Below are positions 27,222 to 37,855 of a stretch of DNA of 64,000 bases, piece after piece (within the stretch, counting starts at the first letter, position 1; the number at the start of each line of letters is the position of its first letter). The stretch spans positions 1,240,001-1,304,000 of the forward strand of contig NZ_CP087134.1 of NCBI RefSeq assembly GCF_020911925.1, in the 5' to 3' direction. Under the pieces are notes generated by a model, which had not been told where the DNA came from, ran no database searches, and was given only the letters and a program-made list of their open reading frames with translations. The position numbers were made by a program, and so were the translations under genes. The stretch comes from Flavobacterium cupriresistens. Lineage in GTDB: Bacteria; Bacteroidota; Bacteroidia; Flavobacteriales; Flavobacteriaceae.

Positions 27222-29807
27222 TTATTTTTTTAGAATCGTTTGATTAAATATACCAGTCGACGTATGTATTTTGGCCAGATAAGTTCCGGGCACGAGATGG
27301 CTCATGTCAATACTTTCGGTCTCTTTTCCGGTGGTGCTTATTAGAACTCCTGCCATATTATAAATCAAAACTTTTTCTACGTTTTCATTTGATAAGTACA
27401 ACGTAGAGGATACAGGGTTTGGATATAAAACTACTTTTGTGTGCTCTATGTTTAAGTTCTGTTCTTCAGTAGAAGTTTTAGTGTTTTTCACCATTTTTAG
27501 TGTACCACCGTTATAAGTGGTGCTGATATAATATAAATTAGCTACTGATCCTTTGCTTATGGTTATAGCCCCTGCTGGAATTGTAGTAGTAACGATTCCT
27601 GCAGTTGCAGTGTAGGATACATTGTTTATCTTCACTGTTCCTGTGAAATTCGAATCAAATACTAAAGTCAGAGTAGAAGGACTTGTTGTGGTATAGGCTA
27701 TTGAAGTGCTGGATTCAATTTTTAAGCGTCCTGTTAGCGTTAGTCCATTATAAATTACAGATCCGGAAGTTGAATTCATGTTTCCGATGATGGTATAAAA
27801 TGAACTTGTTTTTCCGGAGGTTGTAAAATTATGGATTTCATTTCCGGTACTTCCACCCGTACTTACCGTAATTGTTCCGGATCCCGTTACCGGAGAACCT
27901 GAAGTCCCCGTTGTTGCAATAGAGTAGGATAGTGTCGCAGTTGGAGTTCCTGTAATCGTTATGGTTTTTGCGGCGGTGTTTTTCACAAAACTAATTCCGG
28001 AAGCCGGTAAACCAGTCACAGTGGCGTCTGTTGCAGTTCCGCCCCAAGTGAATACAATTGATGCAATTGCTGCACCAGTTGTTACTGTTTGATTGTTATT
28101 TGCAGTTGAGGTTAGTGTTTGTGATCCGGCTGGTGGAGTTCCTTCTCCCTGCACAGCAACTAAAGAACCGGTGTAATTTGTAAGAGCAGATTTTAATGCT
28201 GTGATGACTAGAGAAGAGGTATCATCAGTTGCATTGTTGAATGTCCATTTTAAATCTCCACCGGAAATACGACCTGCGTACTGAACCGTTTTTGTTCTTG
28301 CGGTTGCTGGTTGGTCTATTGCCAGGTTCTTCACATAAAAAGCAGCATTAGTATCAAAGTTGTTGTACGTATTTCCGCCTGACTTAGAAACTACGCTACT
28401 GCTTACTGTTTGTGCTCTTGTTGTCGCAACAAAAGCATCAAAATCTGTTGTAGAACTGATTTTTCCTGAAATATTGTATAATGGATTTGTATCGCCATAA
28501 GCAACAAAACGCATATTGTTAGTGGCATTATCCGCATCAAAAGTATTGTTGAATGCTTTAATAGAACCCCCGGCTTCACCAGAGAACGTTCCCATTGTTC
28601 CGGCATTGTTGACCTGATTGGCTTCGTCCCAAATATCGGTACCTTGAAGGGAAGTTAACATGGGATGTTTACTGTTTCTGAAATAATTGCCTTCTACAAA
28701 TAAAGAAGAGCCTAAAGTAGAGCCCGATCCATACTTGGCAACCCCATCAAAATAATTGTTGTAAATGTGGGCTGAATAATAGCGAACACGTGGATGACGG
28801 GAATCAGAGTGGTCAAACCAGTTGTGATGGTAAGTGATGTACAGACCAGCTGTGGTTCCTTCGCTTAATCCTAATAAACTTGCTTTTCCATTGTCCCAAA
28901 AGTGATTGTAGGATAGCGTAATATAGGTTGATGTTTTATTGTCTAAAGCTCCATCGCCTTTTATCTGATCAGCATCGCTGCCCGCATTTCCGTAAAACAA
29001 GTCACAATTGTGCACCCAAATGTGGTCATTATCTTGCTGCATTCCAACGTTGTCTCCGGCTGTGCTGTTGCAATTCATAAAGCCCAGATTGTTGACTTCA
29101 ATGTTCGAAGCCGCTTTTAGACGAACTCCCCATCCATTAGCAACAGCATCTGTTCCAACACCTTCAAAAGTTAGATAACTAGAGGCATTATTAGCGTTTT
29201 CGATTACCACATCGCCTCCTTCCATTACAGTCATATCGGTAATGTTTCCGATCAGTCGAAAGATAAAGGGACGTGTATCTTGTCCTTTTTTTATGGCGTA
29301 CAATATATTTTGCAACCCAACACAAGGATTGGTACTGGCTCCCGTGATGTTCATAGAAACGGTATTTTTTGTGTTCTGTGTGATATAAACGATGACAGCA
29401 TTATCTTTTGGAGTTCCATCAATTTTATAGCCTCCGGGAACTCTTCCGCTGTCGAAAGCAAATCCATTTCGGTCTTGAGCAAGTACTGTTAAACTGGCTG
29501 TTGTACTACCAGTTCCTTCAACTCCGGAAATTACAGGTTTTACTTTCAAGGTGTATGATCCTGCTTTAAGTCCGGGAACGTCAGCACGGAAATAACTGCC
29601 ATAACTTCTAATAAGCTGATCGTCGATTTTCTGATCGGTGATTCCTTGACCGCTGTAGTAGACATTGTAGCTTTGGGCATTGCTAACAGGTTGCCATTTT
29701 ACAAAAGCAGATTCGAGCCATCCGGATGATTCGATAATTTGAACTTGTTGAGCCCAAGTCTGAATTGTTGCAAAAAAGACGGCCAGAAATAGTAGGTTTT
29801 TTTTCAT
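27222..29807 (-). CDS. secreted pectate lyase (PL1-like) with T9SS sorting domain
   Basis: This 861-residue protein starts with a signal peptide ([19 protein letters not shown]). A fibronectin-III-like domain follows (about 20-110: [18 protein letters not shown]). The right-handed beta-helix lyase domain spans about 130-460, with the PL1 signature [15 protein letters not shown] and [11 protein letters not shown]. Two beta-rich accessory domains come next (about 550-790), then a T9SS type A tail ([19 protein letters not shown]). It should cleave pectate outside the cell by beta-elimination, with calcium. It is transcribed alone; operator-like palindromes lie upstream. Confidence 0.93.
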   Translation of the reverse strand: MKKNLLFLAVFFATIQTWAQQVQIIESSGWLESAFVKWQPVSNAQSYNVYYSGQGITDQKIDDQLIRSYGSYFRADVPGLKAGSYTLKVKPVISGVEGTGSTTASLTVLAQDRNGFAFDSGRVPGGYKIDGTPKDNAVIVYITQNTKNTVSMNITGASTNPCVGLQNILYAIKKGQDTRPFIFRLIGNITDMTVMEGGDVVIENANNASSYLTFEGVGTDAVANGWGVRLKAASNIEVNNLGFMNCNSTAGDNVGMQQDNDHIWVHNCDLFYGNAGSDADQIKGDGALDNKTSTYITLSYNHFWDNGKASLLGLSEGTTAGLYITYHHNWFDHSDSRHPRVRYYSAHIYNNYFDGVAKYGSGSTLGSSLFVEGNYFRNSKHPMLTSLQGTDIWDEANQVNNAGTMGTFSGEAGGSIKAFNNTFDADNATNNMRFVAYGDTNPLYNISGKISSTTDFDAFVATTRAQTVSSSVVSKSGGNTYNNFDTNAAFYVKNLAIDQPATARTKTVQYAGRISGGDLKWTFNNATDDTSSLVITALKSALTNYTGSLVAVQGEGTPPAGSQTLTSTANNNQTVTTGAAIASIVFTWGGTATDATVTGLPASGISFVKNTAAKTITITGTPTATLSYSIATTGTSGSPVTGSGTITVSTGGSTGNEIHNFTTSGKTSSFYTIIGNMNSTSGSVIYNGLTLTGRLKIESSTSIAYTTTSPSTLTLVFDSNFTGTVKINNVSYTATAGIVTTTIPAGAITISKGSVANLYYISTTYNGGTLKMVKNTKTSTEEQNLNIEHTKVVLYPNPVSSTLYLSNENVEKVLIYNMAGVLISTTGKETESIDMSHLVPGTYLAKIHTSTGIFNQTILKK

Positions 29808-29871
29808 AATGGTTTATTTAATAGTTAGTAAATAGTAAAATGTGGTTTCTAGTATCGGTTAGAATTTTAAT

Positions 29872-29885
29872 TGTAATCGATTACA
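29872..29885. promoter_or_regulatory. perfect palindrome TGTAATCGATTACA, likely operator
   Basis: This 14-bp perfect palindrome has the CG-centred form typical of LacI-family operators and lies 65 bases upstream of the pectate lyase ATG. A repressor controlled by pectin breakdown products is the simplest reading; the regulator gene is not in this window. Confidence 0.55.
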
Positions 29886-29971
29886 CAAAAATATATAAAA
29901 TTTTGATATTCAAAATAATTTTGCTTAAAAAAAGAAAATAATTAAAAGAATTACTGTTTTAAATGAGTAAT

Positions 29972-30006
29972 ATGTAATAAATTGCATTAATTGTAATTTA
30001 TTACAT
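29972..30006. promoter_or_regulatory. second dyad related to the TGTAAT..ATTACA operator
   Basis: The 12-bp perfect arms ATGTAATAAATT and AATTTATTACAT are separated by 11 bases. The right part also reads TGTAATTTATTACA (29992-30005), the same half-sites as the palindrome 107 bases closer to the gene. It may be a second binding site allowing looping. Confidence 0.4.
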
Positions 30007-30544
30007 GTTGGTTTGAATGTACGCTGAAGTATTATTTTTACTACTTTTTTATTCTTTAGTGAAAATGCTTTTTGAAAAAAACGGCACGATTTTGTGTCAT
30101 TTCTACTAGACAGCTAGGTATTTTTAAAAATAAGAAAAAACGTACTAATTGTAAATCTGAAATGGACTAAATAGCTATAATCTGAGTCGAATTGATGAAA
30201 TCTTGGCTAAGAAATAGGTGATGAAATGCCGATCAATCGCTAGCCTATTGATTTCGTTTAGGTTATATAGGACTGTCTTTTTCAATTTTACGAATGTGAT
30301 TTTTCGTTTTTGAAGGAGAAGAGGGTGGATAACGGACTTAAAATGATCGATGTCACAAATGTCTCGCTTGTGAAGGCATGCCAATTGAAAAGTCCTTGCA
30401 AGAGAGCTAAAATATTTAAAAAATCTGGGACTTAATAATCGAACTCAGGTTTATAGTTTTGGGTGGGATGTTCGTACTGGTATCGGTTTAAAGACAGAAG
30501 AAAACATGCGGTACAAATGGATTTTATAAAATTGAGAAGGGAGC
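30007..30544. other. gene-free spacer
   Basis: No supported gene was seen here. A 69-codon reading frame on the minus strand at 30175-30384 has no start context, no recognisable domain and atypical residue use, so it is not called. Confidence 0.6.
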
Positions 30545-30593
30545 AAAAAAAAGGCCTTTTTGAAAACTCAAAAAGGCCTTTTTATATGTTAGG
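30545..30593. terminator. strong bidirectional terminator
   Basis: The near-perfect stem AAAAAGGCCTTTTTGA / TCAAAAAGGCCTTTTT has a short loop. It ends the Bax-inhibitor gene on the minus strand. Confidence 0.9.
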
Positions 30594-30601
30594 TAAGTAA
30601 A

Positions 30602-31375
30602 TTAGTTTTTACTGGACATTTTTGTTAGTAATCTTAAGAATTCAACATACAACCAAACCAATGTGATCATTAATCCCATAGCGCCGTACCATTCCATAAA
30701 TTTTGGCATTTTTTGCTCAACTCCTTTTTCGATTAAGTCAAAATCTAAGAAAAGATTTAAAGCAGCGATGATGATTACAAAAACACTAATTCCGATGCTC
30801 ATCATAGAATTTCCTTGGTGTACAGGAGTGAAGCTTGTAAACATAGAGACCACCCATGAAATTAAATAGTAAGTTGCAATGGCTAATGTTGCAGCGATAA
30901 CTACTGATTTAAATTGCTCTGTTACTTTGACGATTTTAAATTTATATAAACCCAGACATACTAAAAAGGTGACTAATGTAGCACCAACAGCATTAATTAC
31001 AATTCCAGGATACATTGCTTCAAAAATAGCAGAGATTCCTCCGATAAAAAGACCTTCAAAAAGGGCATAACCAGGGGCTAAATAAGGAGAGGCTTGTGGT
31101 TTGAATGCTGAAACTACTACTAAAATAAGGGCAACAATTGCACCTCCAATAGTAGGTAACATCGCGTTCATTCCGTTAAAAGCCATCCACCAGGTTACCA
31201 TAGCGGCTCCGCATAATATTAGAAATAAAATAGCTGTCTTATTAATTGTACCTGACAAAGTCATATCCTGATTGTAGTCAATGATTTGTGCCTGATTTAC
31301 TCCTTCAGCTTTTGAAACAGCATTTGATGAAAAACGCTTGTTGCTTAAAAATGGATTATTTGAGTTGAAGTTCAT
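30602..31375 (-). CDS. Bax inhibitor-1/YccA family membrane protein
   Basis: A 257-residue protein with seven hydrophobic segments after a hydrophilic Asn/Ser-rich N-terminus (FNSNNPFLSNKRFSSNAVS). It shows the family pattern GYALFEGLFIGGISAIFE, ALNLFLDFDLIE and the C-terminal MEWYGAMGLMITLVWLYVEFLRLL. Bacterial relatives are pH-sensitive calcium leak channels or modulators of membrane proteases; the role here is inferred. It lies 165 bases downstream of the nuo operon but is separated from it by a terminator. Confidence 0.92.
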   Translation of the reverse strand: MNFNSNNPFLSNKRFSSNAVSKAEGVNQAQIIDYNQDMTLSGTINKTAILFLILCGAAMVTWWMAFNGMNAMLPTIGGAIVALILVVVSAFKPQASPYLAPGYALFEGLFIGGISAIFEAMYPGIVINAVGATLVTFLVCLGLYKFKIVKVTEQFKSVVIAATLAIATYYLISWVVSMFTSFTPVHQGNSMMSIGISVFVIIIAALNLFLDFDLIEKGVEQKMPKFMEWYGAMGLMITLVWLYVEFLRLLTKMSSKN

Positions 31376-31482
31376 GTTTTATTGCATTTAATTGACTTCA
31401 AATATAGGGAGTTTTTTTGAGGAGAACTTGTTTCCGTTAAATTTTTAACATGAATTTTTCTGTGGCAGAAGTGGCCTTAAAA

Positions 31483-31516
31483 CAAAAAATCCATCAAAAA
31501 ATAATCTTGATGGATT
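31483..31516 (-). terminator. terminator of the nuo operon
   Basis: On the minus strand AATCCATCAAG, loop, TTGATGGATT is followed by a T6 run, 24 bases after the nuoN stop. Confidence 0.88.
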
Positions 31517-31539
31517 GGTCTGTATTTGGACTGATTTTT

Positions 31540-32931
31540 TTATTTCAATAAATCTAAAACTAAAGATGGGAATAAACCTAAAACGATGTTTAAAGTGATC
31601 GAAACGATCGCAACCGCATAAATAAGGAATGGTTTTCCGGTACGCTCTTCATTTGGTTCTTTTGAGTACATGGCTAAAATTAGTTTGAAATAATAACCAA
31701 CACTGATAATTGAATTTATAACGGCAACAATTACCAAAGCAATATGACCTGACTGAATAGTTTGATTGAATAAAAATAGCTTAGCGAAAAATCCTGAGAA
31801 AATCGGAATCCCTGCCATTGATAATAAAGAACCTGTAAGGATAGCAGCCAATAACGGATTTGTTTTTCCTAAACCGTGGAAGTTTGTAATGTCTTCATTA
31901 TCCTGATTTTTACAAACGTATAAAATAACACTGAAAGCAGCGATTCCTGCTAAAGCATAAGCTGCTGTGTAGTATAATAAAACGCCTGCAGAAGTAGCAA
32001 TCGTTAATAAAGTCATCAACATAAATCCGGCATGCGAAATACCAGAGAAAGCCAACATACGTTTTACATTTACCTGACGCAATGCCATGATATTACCCAC
32101 AGTCATAGAAGCCATTGATATAACGACTACAATAGTTTCAAAGGTTGGTAAAAGATCTTGATTGTCAAGTGATGGGATCAGGTTTAAAGCGCTGATTAAT
32201 TTGTATAAAGTAGCAACAGCAATGACCTTTGCCAAAGTACTCATTAAAGCGGTTGTTAAAGCCGGAGAACCTTCGTAAACGTCAGGAGCCCAGAAATGAA
32301 AAGGTACAGCTGCTATTTTAAACAACATTCCAATTACCATCAAAACCATTCCGATTGGGAACCAGATTGGTAATTCGGCAGATAAAGAGCTGTCGTGTAT
32401 TTCGGCAACGTCAAAACTTCCCATTGCTCCGTAAATCAAACAGATTCCGAATAAAATAATTCCTGATGCGAATGAACCCATTAAGAAGTATTTCATTCCC
32501 GCTTCGTTACTTTTTAAATTCAAACGTTCGCTTGCAGCAAGGATGTATAAAGCGATGGATAAGATTTCAATTCCAAGGAAGAACATAGCTAAGTTTCCAA
32601 AAGAAACCATTGCTACACCACCGGCCAATAAAAATATTTTTATAGCAATAAAATCAGAGATTTTTGTTGGATGATTTTCGTAAAAATTGTGACTTAAAGC
32701 GACAAGGAAAATGGTTAAAACAATAAACAATGATGAAAACGAAGTAGAGAATTTACTCACTGTAATCATATTATTGTAATAACTTTCTGTTGATCCGAAT
32801 TCTGAAAAATTAAGTGCCAAAACAGCCAAAAGTCCAAGAATGGTAAATGGAACAATGGCTTTTCTGAAATTAAGAATTTCAAATAATAGGCAGAAAATAC
32901 CCAACCCTGTAATTGCTATTAATGTATTCAT
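31540..32931 (-). CDS. nuoN: NADH-quinone oxidoreductase subunit N
   Basis: This 463-residue antiporter-like membrane subunit of complex I is the last gene of the nuo operon. Fourteen or so hydrophobic segments are visible. Key conserved charged residues are in MLFKIAAVPFHFWAPDVYEGSPA (Lys) and VNVKRMLAFSGISHAGFML (Lys), elements of the proton path in the NuoL/M/N family. It follows nuoM after 64 bases and is followed by the operon terminator. Confidence 0.96.
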   Translation of the reverse strand: MNTLIAITGLGIFCLLFEILNFRKAIVPFTILGLLAVLALNFSEFGSTESYYNNMITVSKFSTSFSSLFIVLTIFLVALSHNFYENHPTKISDFIAIKIFLLAGGVAMVSFGNLAMFFLGIEILSIALYILAASERLNLKSNEAGMKYFLMGSFASGIILFGICLIYGAMGSFDVAEIHDSSLSAELPIWFPIGMVLMVIGMLFKIAAVPFHFWAPDVYEGSPALTTALMSTLAKVIAVATLYKLISALNLIPSLDNQDLLPTFETIVVVISMASMTVGNIMALRQVNVKRMLAFSGISHAGFMLMTLLTIATSAGVLLYYTAAYALAGIAAFSVILYVCKNQDNEDITNFHGLGKTNPLLAAILTGSLLSMAGIPIFSGFFAKLFLFNQTIQSGHIALVIVAVINSIISVGYYFKLILAMYSKEPNEERTGKPFLIYAVAIVSITLNIVLGLFPSLVLDLLK

Positions 32932-32995
32932 TTTTGCTTTTTTGATTTAGGATATCGAATGCTGATACTACCCTAATTTATTTTTATTTAAAATA

Positions 32996-34438
32996 TTAGT
33001 TCTTGTTGATAACGCTCAGTATGGTCTCTAAACTTGGTGTAATCAAATCAGTAATTGGTTTTGGATAAAATCCGAAGAACAATAATACAGCTATGATTAC
33101 AACTAATGAAATTCCTTCATTAAGAGTAACATCTTTGAATGTTTTTGAATTGGTTTCTCCCAACATTACATTCTGAAACATTTTAAGCATATAATACGCT
33201 CCCAATATAATGGTTGTTCCACCTAAAACGGCAAACCAAACATTTACTTGAGAAAGACTGTACAAAACAGTAAACTCTCCAACGAAGTTAAAAGTACCCG
33301 GCAACGCAACCGAAGCCAATAGTAAGATTAAAAACATAGAGGTAAATTTCGGAGATTGTGTACGGATTCCGCCCATCTCTGCAATATTTCTTGTTTCGTA
33401 TCTTCTGAAAATTATTTCAGCAGCGTAGAATAATCCAACCACAACAAAACCGTGAGCGATCATTTGCAAAACAGCTCCGCGTAAACCATCAATAGTTAAG
33501 GTATACGATCCTGCAGCAATTAATCCAACGTGTGCCAAAGAAGAATAAGCTAATAATTTCTTTAAGTCTTTTTGTCTTAAAGCTACAATAGATCCGTAGA
33601 TTACACCGGCAATTCCTAATACGATAAAGATGTTCATGTATTCTTTTGCAGCAAGTGGTGCAATTGGCAATTGCCAACGGATAACACTGTACAATCCCAT
33701 TTTTAGCATGATACCGGATAAAAGCATAGTTCCAACTGTTGGTGCTTTTTGGTACACATTTGCCTGCCAAGTGTGGAATGGAATTATTGGAATCTTGATA
33801 GCGTATGCTAAGAAGAAAGCCAAGAAGATCCAAAGTTGCTCTGTAGCAGATAAGTTTAATTTGTAGAAATCTTCGATAAGGAAACTTCCATTTGCTTTTT
33901 GCGATAAATAAATAAAGGCAACTAACATAAACAACGAACCGGCAAGGGTGTAAATAAAGAATTTCACCACTGCTTTTCTGCGCTCATCTGCGTCACCATT
34001 ACCCCAAATAAGAGCAATAAAGTAAATTGGAATAAGAGATAATTCCCAAAAAATATAATATAAAAGTCCATCTGCAGCAAGAAAAGTTCCTGTCATTGCA
34101 AAGGCCATAAATAAAATTAAAGCGTAAAAACCTTTTGCATTTTTATAGTCATTCCCGAAAGAAGAGAATATAATGATTGGGGTTAAAGACAAAGTCAGTA
34201 AAACCATTGCCAGAGCCAATCCATCCGCATTTAAGGCAAATGAAATTTTTGGTTCTGTGATCCAAGCGTTGATTAAGCTAATATTTTCGCCTGCACAAAA
34301 ATGATTTAACAACACTAAAGAACATCCTAAAGCAGCTAAGCTAAAGAACAAGGCTACTTTTGAAGCTAGTTTGTCACCAACAAAATAAGTGGCAAATGCA
34401 CCGATTAAAAGGATAATTAATAGAATAGAAACGTTCAT
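32996..34438 (-). CDS. nuoM: NADH-quinone oxidoreductase subunit M
   Basis: A 480-residue antiporter-like proton-pumping subunit. Conserved marks are LLYYIFWELSLIPIYFIALIWG (functional Glu in TM5), IKIPIIPFHTWQANVYQKAP and KDLKKLLAYSSLAHVG. It lies in the inner membrane between NuoL and NuoN in the complex. The gene starts 10 bases after nuoL ends. Confidence 0.97.
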   Translation of the reverse strand: MNVSILLIILLIGAFATYFVGDKLASKVALFFSLAALGCSLVLLNHFCAGENISLINAWITEPKISFALNADGLALAMVLLTLSLTPIIIFSSFGNDYKNAKGFYALILFMAFAMTGTFLAADGLLYYIFWELSLIPIYFIALIWGNGDADERRKAVVKFFIYTLAGSLFMLVAFIYLSQKANGSFLIEDFYKLNLSATEQLWIFLAFFLAYAIKIPIIPFHTWQANVYQKAPTVGTMLLSGIMLKMGLYSVIRWQLPIAPLAAKEYMNIFIVLGIAGVIYGSIVALRQKDLKKLLAYSSLAHVGLIAAGSYTLTIDGLRGAVLQMIAHGFVVVGLFYAAEIIFRRYETRNIAEMGGIRTQSPKFTSMFLILLLASVALPGTFNFVGEFTVLYSLSQVNVWFAVLGGTTIILGAYYMLKMFQNVMLGETNSKTFKDVTLNEGISLVVIIAVLLFFGFYPKPITDLITPSLETILSVINKN

Positions 34439-34448
34439 AGTTATTAAA

Positions 34449-36338
34449 TTATTGAGCTAAAAATATATACGAAACAATGGCGCAAAGACCCAAAACAAAA
34501 GCAAAAAGATATAATCCGATACTTCCACTTTGTAATTTTTTACCTTGAAAAGCTAATTCGTTGGTGATTTTACCAAATCCGAAAACAACTGTTGTTAAAC
34601 CGGTTTCGATATAATCTCTAAAGAATCTTGATAATGCATTTATAGTGCGAACAAATACAACATCGTAAATTTCGTCTACATAATATTTGTTGTATAATAC
34701 TTTAGTTAAACCTGTAATGTTTTCGTCTGCTTCAGGAACATTATCTTGTTTGAAATATTTGATGTAAGCAATTAAGATTCCAAGGAATCCTCCCAGAACT
34801 GCAACTCCCATCAAAATATATTCGGTTGTGCCTAAATGGTGCTCTTCACCCGCTACTTTTGTAAATAAAGGAGCCATATATTCGTTCAACCAACTGTGAC
34901 CCGGTAAACTGATTAATCCTCCAAAAGTCGCTAAAATGGCTAAAATGATTAGAGGGAAAGTAATTAAACCGTCACTTTCATGTAAATGATGTTTTTGTTC
35001 TTCAGTTCCTCTAAAGTCTTTGAAGAAAGTTAAAAACATTAATCTGAACATATAAAAAGCAGTCATTATAGAAGCTATAGATCCAACAACATAAAGTGGA
35101 ATGTTGTGATGGAAAGCCGTTAGTAAGATTTCGTCTTTCGAGAAGAAACCAGAAAGAGGAGGTATACCGGAAATGGCCAATGATGAAATCAACATCGTCC
35201 AGAATGTAATTGGCATTGCTTTACGCAAACCACCCATTTTACGCATATCCTGCTCTCCGTGTAATCCGTGAATTACAGAACCTGATCCTAAGAATAAACA
35301 AGCTTTGAAGAAAGCGTGTGTGATTACGTGAAAAACAGCTACTTCGTAAGCACCGAATCCTAAGGCTAAAAACATTAAACCTAATTGAGAAACGGTAGAG
35401 TAAGCCAATACTTTTTTGATATCAGTCTGAACCAAACCAATTGTTGCAGCAACTAAGGAAGTGATTGCTCCAATAACCGCAATGATACTTTGAACGTCCG
35501 GTGCTAAATCAAAAACAAAATTTAATCTTGTTACCATAAAGATACCGGCTGTAACCATCGTTGCAGCGTGAATCAATGCAGAAACAGGAGTTGGTCCTGC
35601 CATTGCATCCGGTAACCAAGTGTATAACGGGATTTGTGCAGATTTACCACAAGCACCGATAAATAAACACAAAGCCGCTAATGAAAGCAATGGAATATTT
35701 AAGTTAGTAGCTCCGGCAATTGCTGTTTTTAAAGTAGCGTAATCTAAAGTAGAGAACATAGAACCAATAATGAACATTCCGATCAAAAGACCTAAATCTC
35801 CAATTCTGTTCATAATGAAAGCTTTTTTTGCCGCATCATTGTAATCCTGGTTTTTATGCCAGAATCCAATTAATAAGTACGAACAAAGTCCAACACCTTC
35901 CCAACCAATAAATAAAACCAATAAGTTACTACCAATTACAAGCGTTATCATGAAGAATACGAACAAGTTTAAGTAAGAGAAAAACTTGTGTATGTTTTCG
36001 TCATCATGCATGTAGCTGATCGAATATAAATGAATCAATGACCCGATTCCGGTTACAAAAAGCAACCAAAGCAATGATAATTGATCTAATAAAAATCCAA
36101 GATTGATGTGTAGATTACTAATCTGAATCCAGTCAAATAAAGTGACCTGAATGGGTTGTTGATTTTGGGTAATCTGATTAAAAAAGAATAAGGTCACAGC
36201 AAACGAAACTACAACAGCAGCTGTTCCGATAATACCGGAAACGGTTTTGCCTAAGCTTTTTCCAAAGAAAACATTGATTAAAAATCCTAAGAAAGGAGCT
36301 AATACTAAAACTAAAGCTAAATTGGTATTCATTTCCAT
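34449..36338 (-). CDS. nuoL: NADH-quinone oxidoreductase subunit L
   Basis: A 629-residue distal antiporter-like subunit of complex I, of normal length for the family with the long C-terminal lateral helix region. Visible marks include LFIGWEGVGLCSYLLIGFW (Glu), AQIPLYTWLPDAMAGPTPVSALIHAATMV and DIKKVLAYSTVSQLGLM. It begins at the base after the nuoK stop, so translation is coupled. A second ATG two codons in is an equally good start. Confidence 0.97.
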   Translation of the reverse strand: MEMNTNLALVLVLAPFLGFLINVFFGKSLGKTVSGIIGTAAVVVSFAVTLFFFNQITQNQQPIQVTLFDWIQISNLHINLGFLLDQLSLLWLLFVTGIGSLIHLYSISYMHDDENIHKFFSYLNLFVFFMITLVIGSNLLVLFIGWEGVGLCSYLLIGFWHKNQDYNDAAKKAFIMNRIGDLGLLIGMFIIGSMFSTLDYATLKTAIAGATNLNIPLLSLAALCLFIGACGKSAQIPLYTWLPDAMAGPTPVSALIHAATMVTAGIFMVTRLNFVFDLAPDVQSIIAVIGAITSLVAATIGLVQTDIKKVLAYSTVSQLGLMFLALGFGAYEVAVFHVITHAFFKACLFLGSGSVIHGLHGEQDMRKMGGLRKAMPITFWTMLISSLAISGIPPLSGFFSKDEILLTAFHHNIPLYVVGSIASIMTAFYMFRLMFLTFFKDFRGTEEQKHHLHESDGLITFPLIILAILATFGGLISLPGHSWLNEYMAPLFTKVAGEEHHLGTTEYILMGVAVLGGFLGILIAYIKYFKQDNVPEADENITGLTKVLYNKYYVDEIYDVVFVRTINALSRFFRDYIETGLTTVVFGFGKITNELAFQGKKLQSGSIGLYLFAFVLGLCAIVSYIFLAQ

Positions 36339-36659
36339 TTATCCTTTTAAATTTTTTAAATTATCGATACTAATCGAACCTAAATTTCTAAAGATCGAAA
36401 CTAAAATAGCCAATCCTACTGCAACTTCCGCTGCAGCAACAGCCATCGAAAAGAAGACAAAAACTTGTCCTTGTGCATCTTGATGATAGGTTGAAAAAGC
36501 AACAAATAAAAGGTTAACTGCATTCAACATGATTTCGATAGACATGAAAACGATAATAGCATTTCGTCTGTACAATACACCAAAAATACCAATACAGAAA
36601 AGTACAACACTTAAAAAGATGTAGTTTTCAATACCTATTTGATTTAATATATTACCCAT
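36339..36659 (-). CDS. nuoK: NADH-quinone oxidoreductase subunit K
   Basis: A 106-residue, three-helix membrane subunit. The conserved glutamates of the proton path are in [19 protein letters not shown] and [13 protein letters not shown]. It overlaps the end of nuoJ by one base. Confidence 0.97.
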   Translation of the reverse strand: MGNILNQIGIENYIFLSVVLFCIGIFGVLYRRNAIIVFMSIEIMLNAVNLLFVAFSTYHQDAQGQVFVFFSMAVAAAEVAVGLAILVSIFRNLGSISIDNLKNLKG

Positions 36660-37198
36660 TATTTATTTAGTTTTTCTTTTTTAGACAATAATACAGTTCC
36701 AATCATCGCTACTAAAAGTAGAATCGATGCAAATTCAAACGGAACCATATATTCGTTCAGTAATATTTTACCCAATACTTTGATAGATTGAAAATCTTCA
36801 CCGGTTGAGTCGTAATCCCCCATAATTGGTTTCGAGTTGATAAAGATTGCGATCAAAACAATACAAATCAAACAAAAAGAAACAATAGCACCTAAACGTG
36901 TAATTCTTGGTCGGTGGACTTCTTTTTGTTCGTTCAGGTTCATCAACATGATGGTAAACAGGAACAGAATCATAATCGCTCCCGAGTAGACTATAATATG
37001 TACGATAGCCAAAAATTGAGAGTTAAGCAATAAATAGTGACCTGCAATCGAGAAGAAACAAATAACCAAATAAATGGCACTGTGAATCGGGTTTCTGCTA
37101 AAAATAGTTAAGAATGCAGTAATTACTGTGATAAACGCCAGGAAACAAAATATAACTTGTATAGTAGTTGCGTGGGCAAAATCAGGAATATGTATCAT
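36659..37198 (-). CDS. nuoJ: NADH-quinone oxidoreductase subunit J
   Basis: A 179-residue membrane subunit with five hydrophobic helices and the conserved [19 protein letters not shown] segment (TM3, the pi-bulge helix). It overlaps nuoI and nuoK by one base each, so I-J-K-L form a tightly coupled block. Confidence 0.95.
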   Translation of the reverse strand: MIHIPDFAHATTIQVIFCFLAFITVITAFLTIFSRNPIHSAIYLVICFFSIAGHYLLLNSQFLAIVHIIVYSGAIMILFLFTIMLMNLNEQKEVHRPRITRLGAIVSFCLICIVLIAIFINSKPIMGDYDSTGEDFQSIKVLGKILLNEYMVPFEFASILLLVAMIGTVLLSKKEKLNK

Positions 37199-37743
37199 TA
37201 GTTGGCGTTTTTAAGTTGAGTGTTTTTCATCGCCATTTCTAAAGGCATTACTAATTTGTCTTTTCCAAAAATGAAATCTTCTCTTTCGTAACTTGCAGGA
37301 ACCAAAACCTTAGAAGTCGTTAAGTAAATAGCATCTTTTGGACAAGCTTCTTCACACAAACCGCAAAAAATACAACGAAGCATATTGATTTCGTAAATCG
37401 AAGCATATTTTTCTTCTCTGTACAAGTGTTTTTCATCCGCTTTACGCTCAGCAGCTTTCATTGTGATCGCTTCTGCTGGGCAGGATAAAGCACATAGTCC
37501 ACAGGCAGTACAGTTTTCACGACCTTGCTCGTCGCGTTTCAACATATGCTGACCACGATAAACCGGGCTCATTTCACGTACTTGTTCAGGATAGTGAATC
37601 GTCACTTTTTTTCTGAATAAGTGTTTAAGCGTAATGAATAATCCTTTTACAATCGCTACAAGATACAATCGTTCCCAAAAGGTCATCTCTTTGTTAGAGA
37701 CCATCTTTTTTCTACCCGATAATGATATAGTTTCTATTGACAT
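37198..37743 (-). CDS. nuoI: NADH-quinone oxidoreductase subunit I
   Basis: A 181-residue ferredoxin-like subunit with two 4Fe-4S motifs, CTACGLCALSCPAEA and CIFCGLCEEACPKDA, which carry electrons towards the quinone site. It should follow nuoH directly; here 683 bases holding an ORF6N-domain gene separate the two. Confidence 0.97.
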   Translation of the reverse strand: MSIETISLSGRKKMVSNKEMTFWERLYLVAIVKGLFITLKHLFRKKVTIHYPEQVREMSPVYRGQHMLKRDEQGRENCTACGLCALSCPAEAITMKAAERKADEKHLYREEKYASIYEINMLRCIFCGLCEEACPKDAIYLTTSKVLVPASYEREDFIFGKDKLVMPLEMAMKNTQLKNAN

Positions 37744-37855
37744 TTTTAATTTTTATTTAGAGCTAATCCTGTTATTCACTTTATCTTTTATTCGTTGTGA
37801 TGAGTAAAAGTATGCTGCTTTTATCAGGCCAGATCATTTTGTATGTTAATGAAAT

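Noticed and set aside
30175..30384. 69-codon minus-strand ORF in the spacer upstream of the pectate lyase
   Set aside because: No family resemblance, promoter or neighbour supports it; likely chance.
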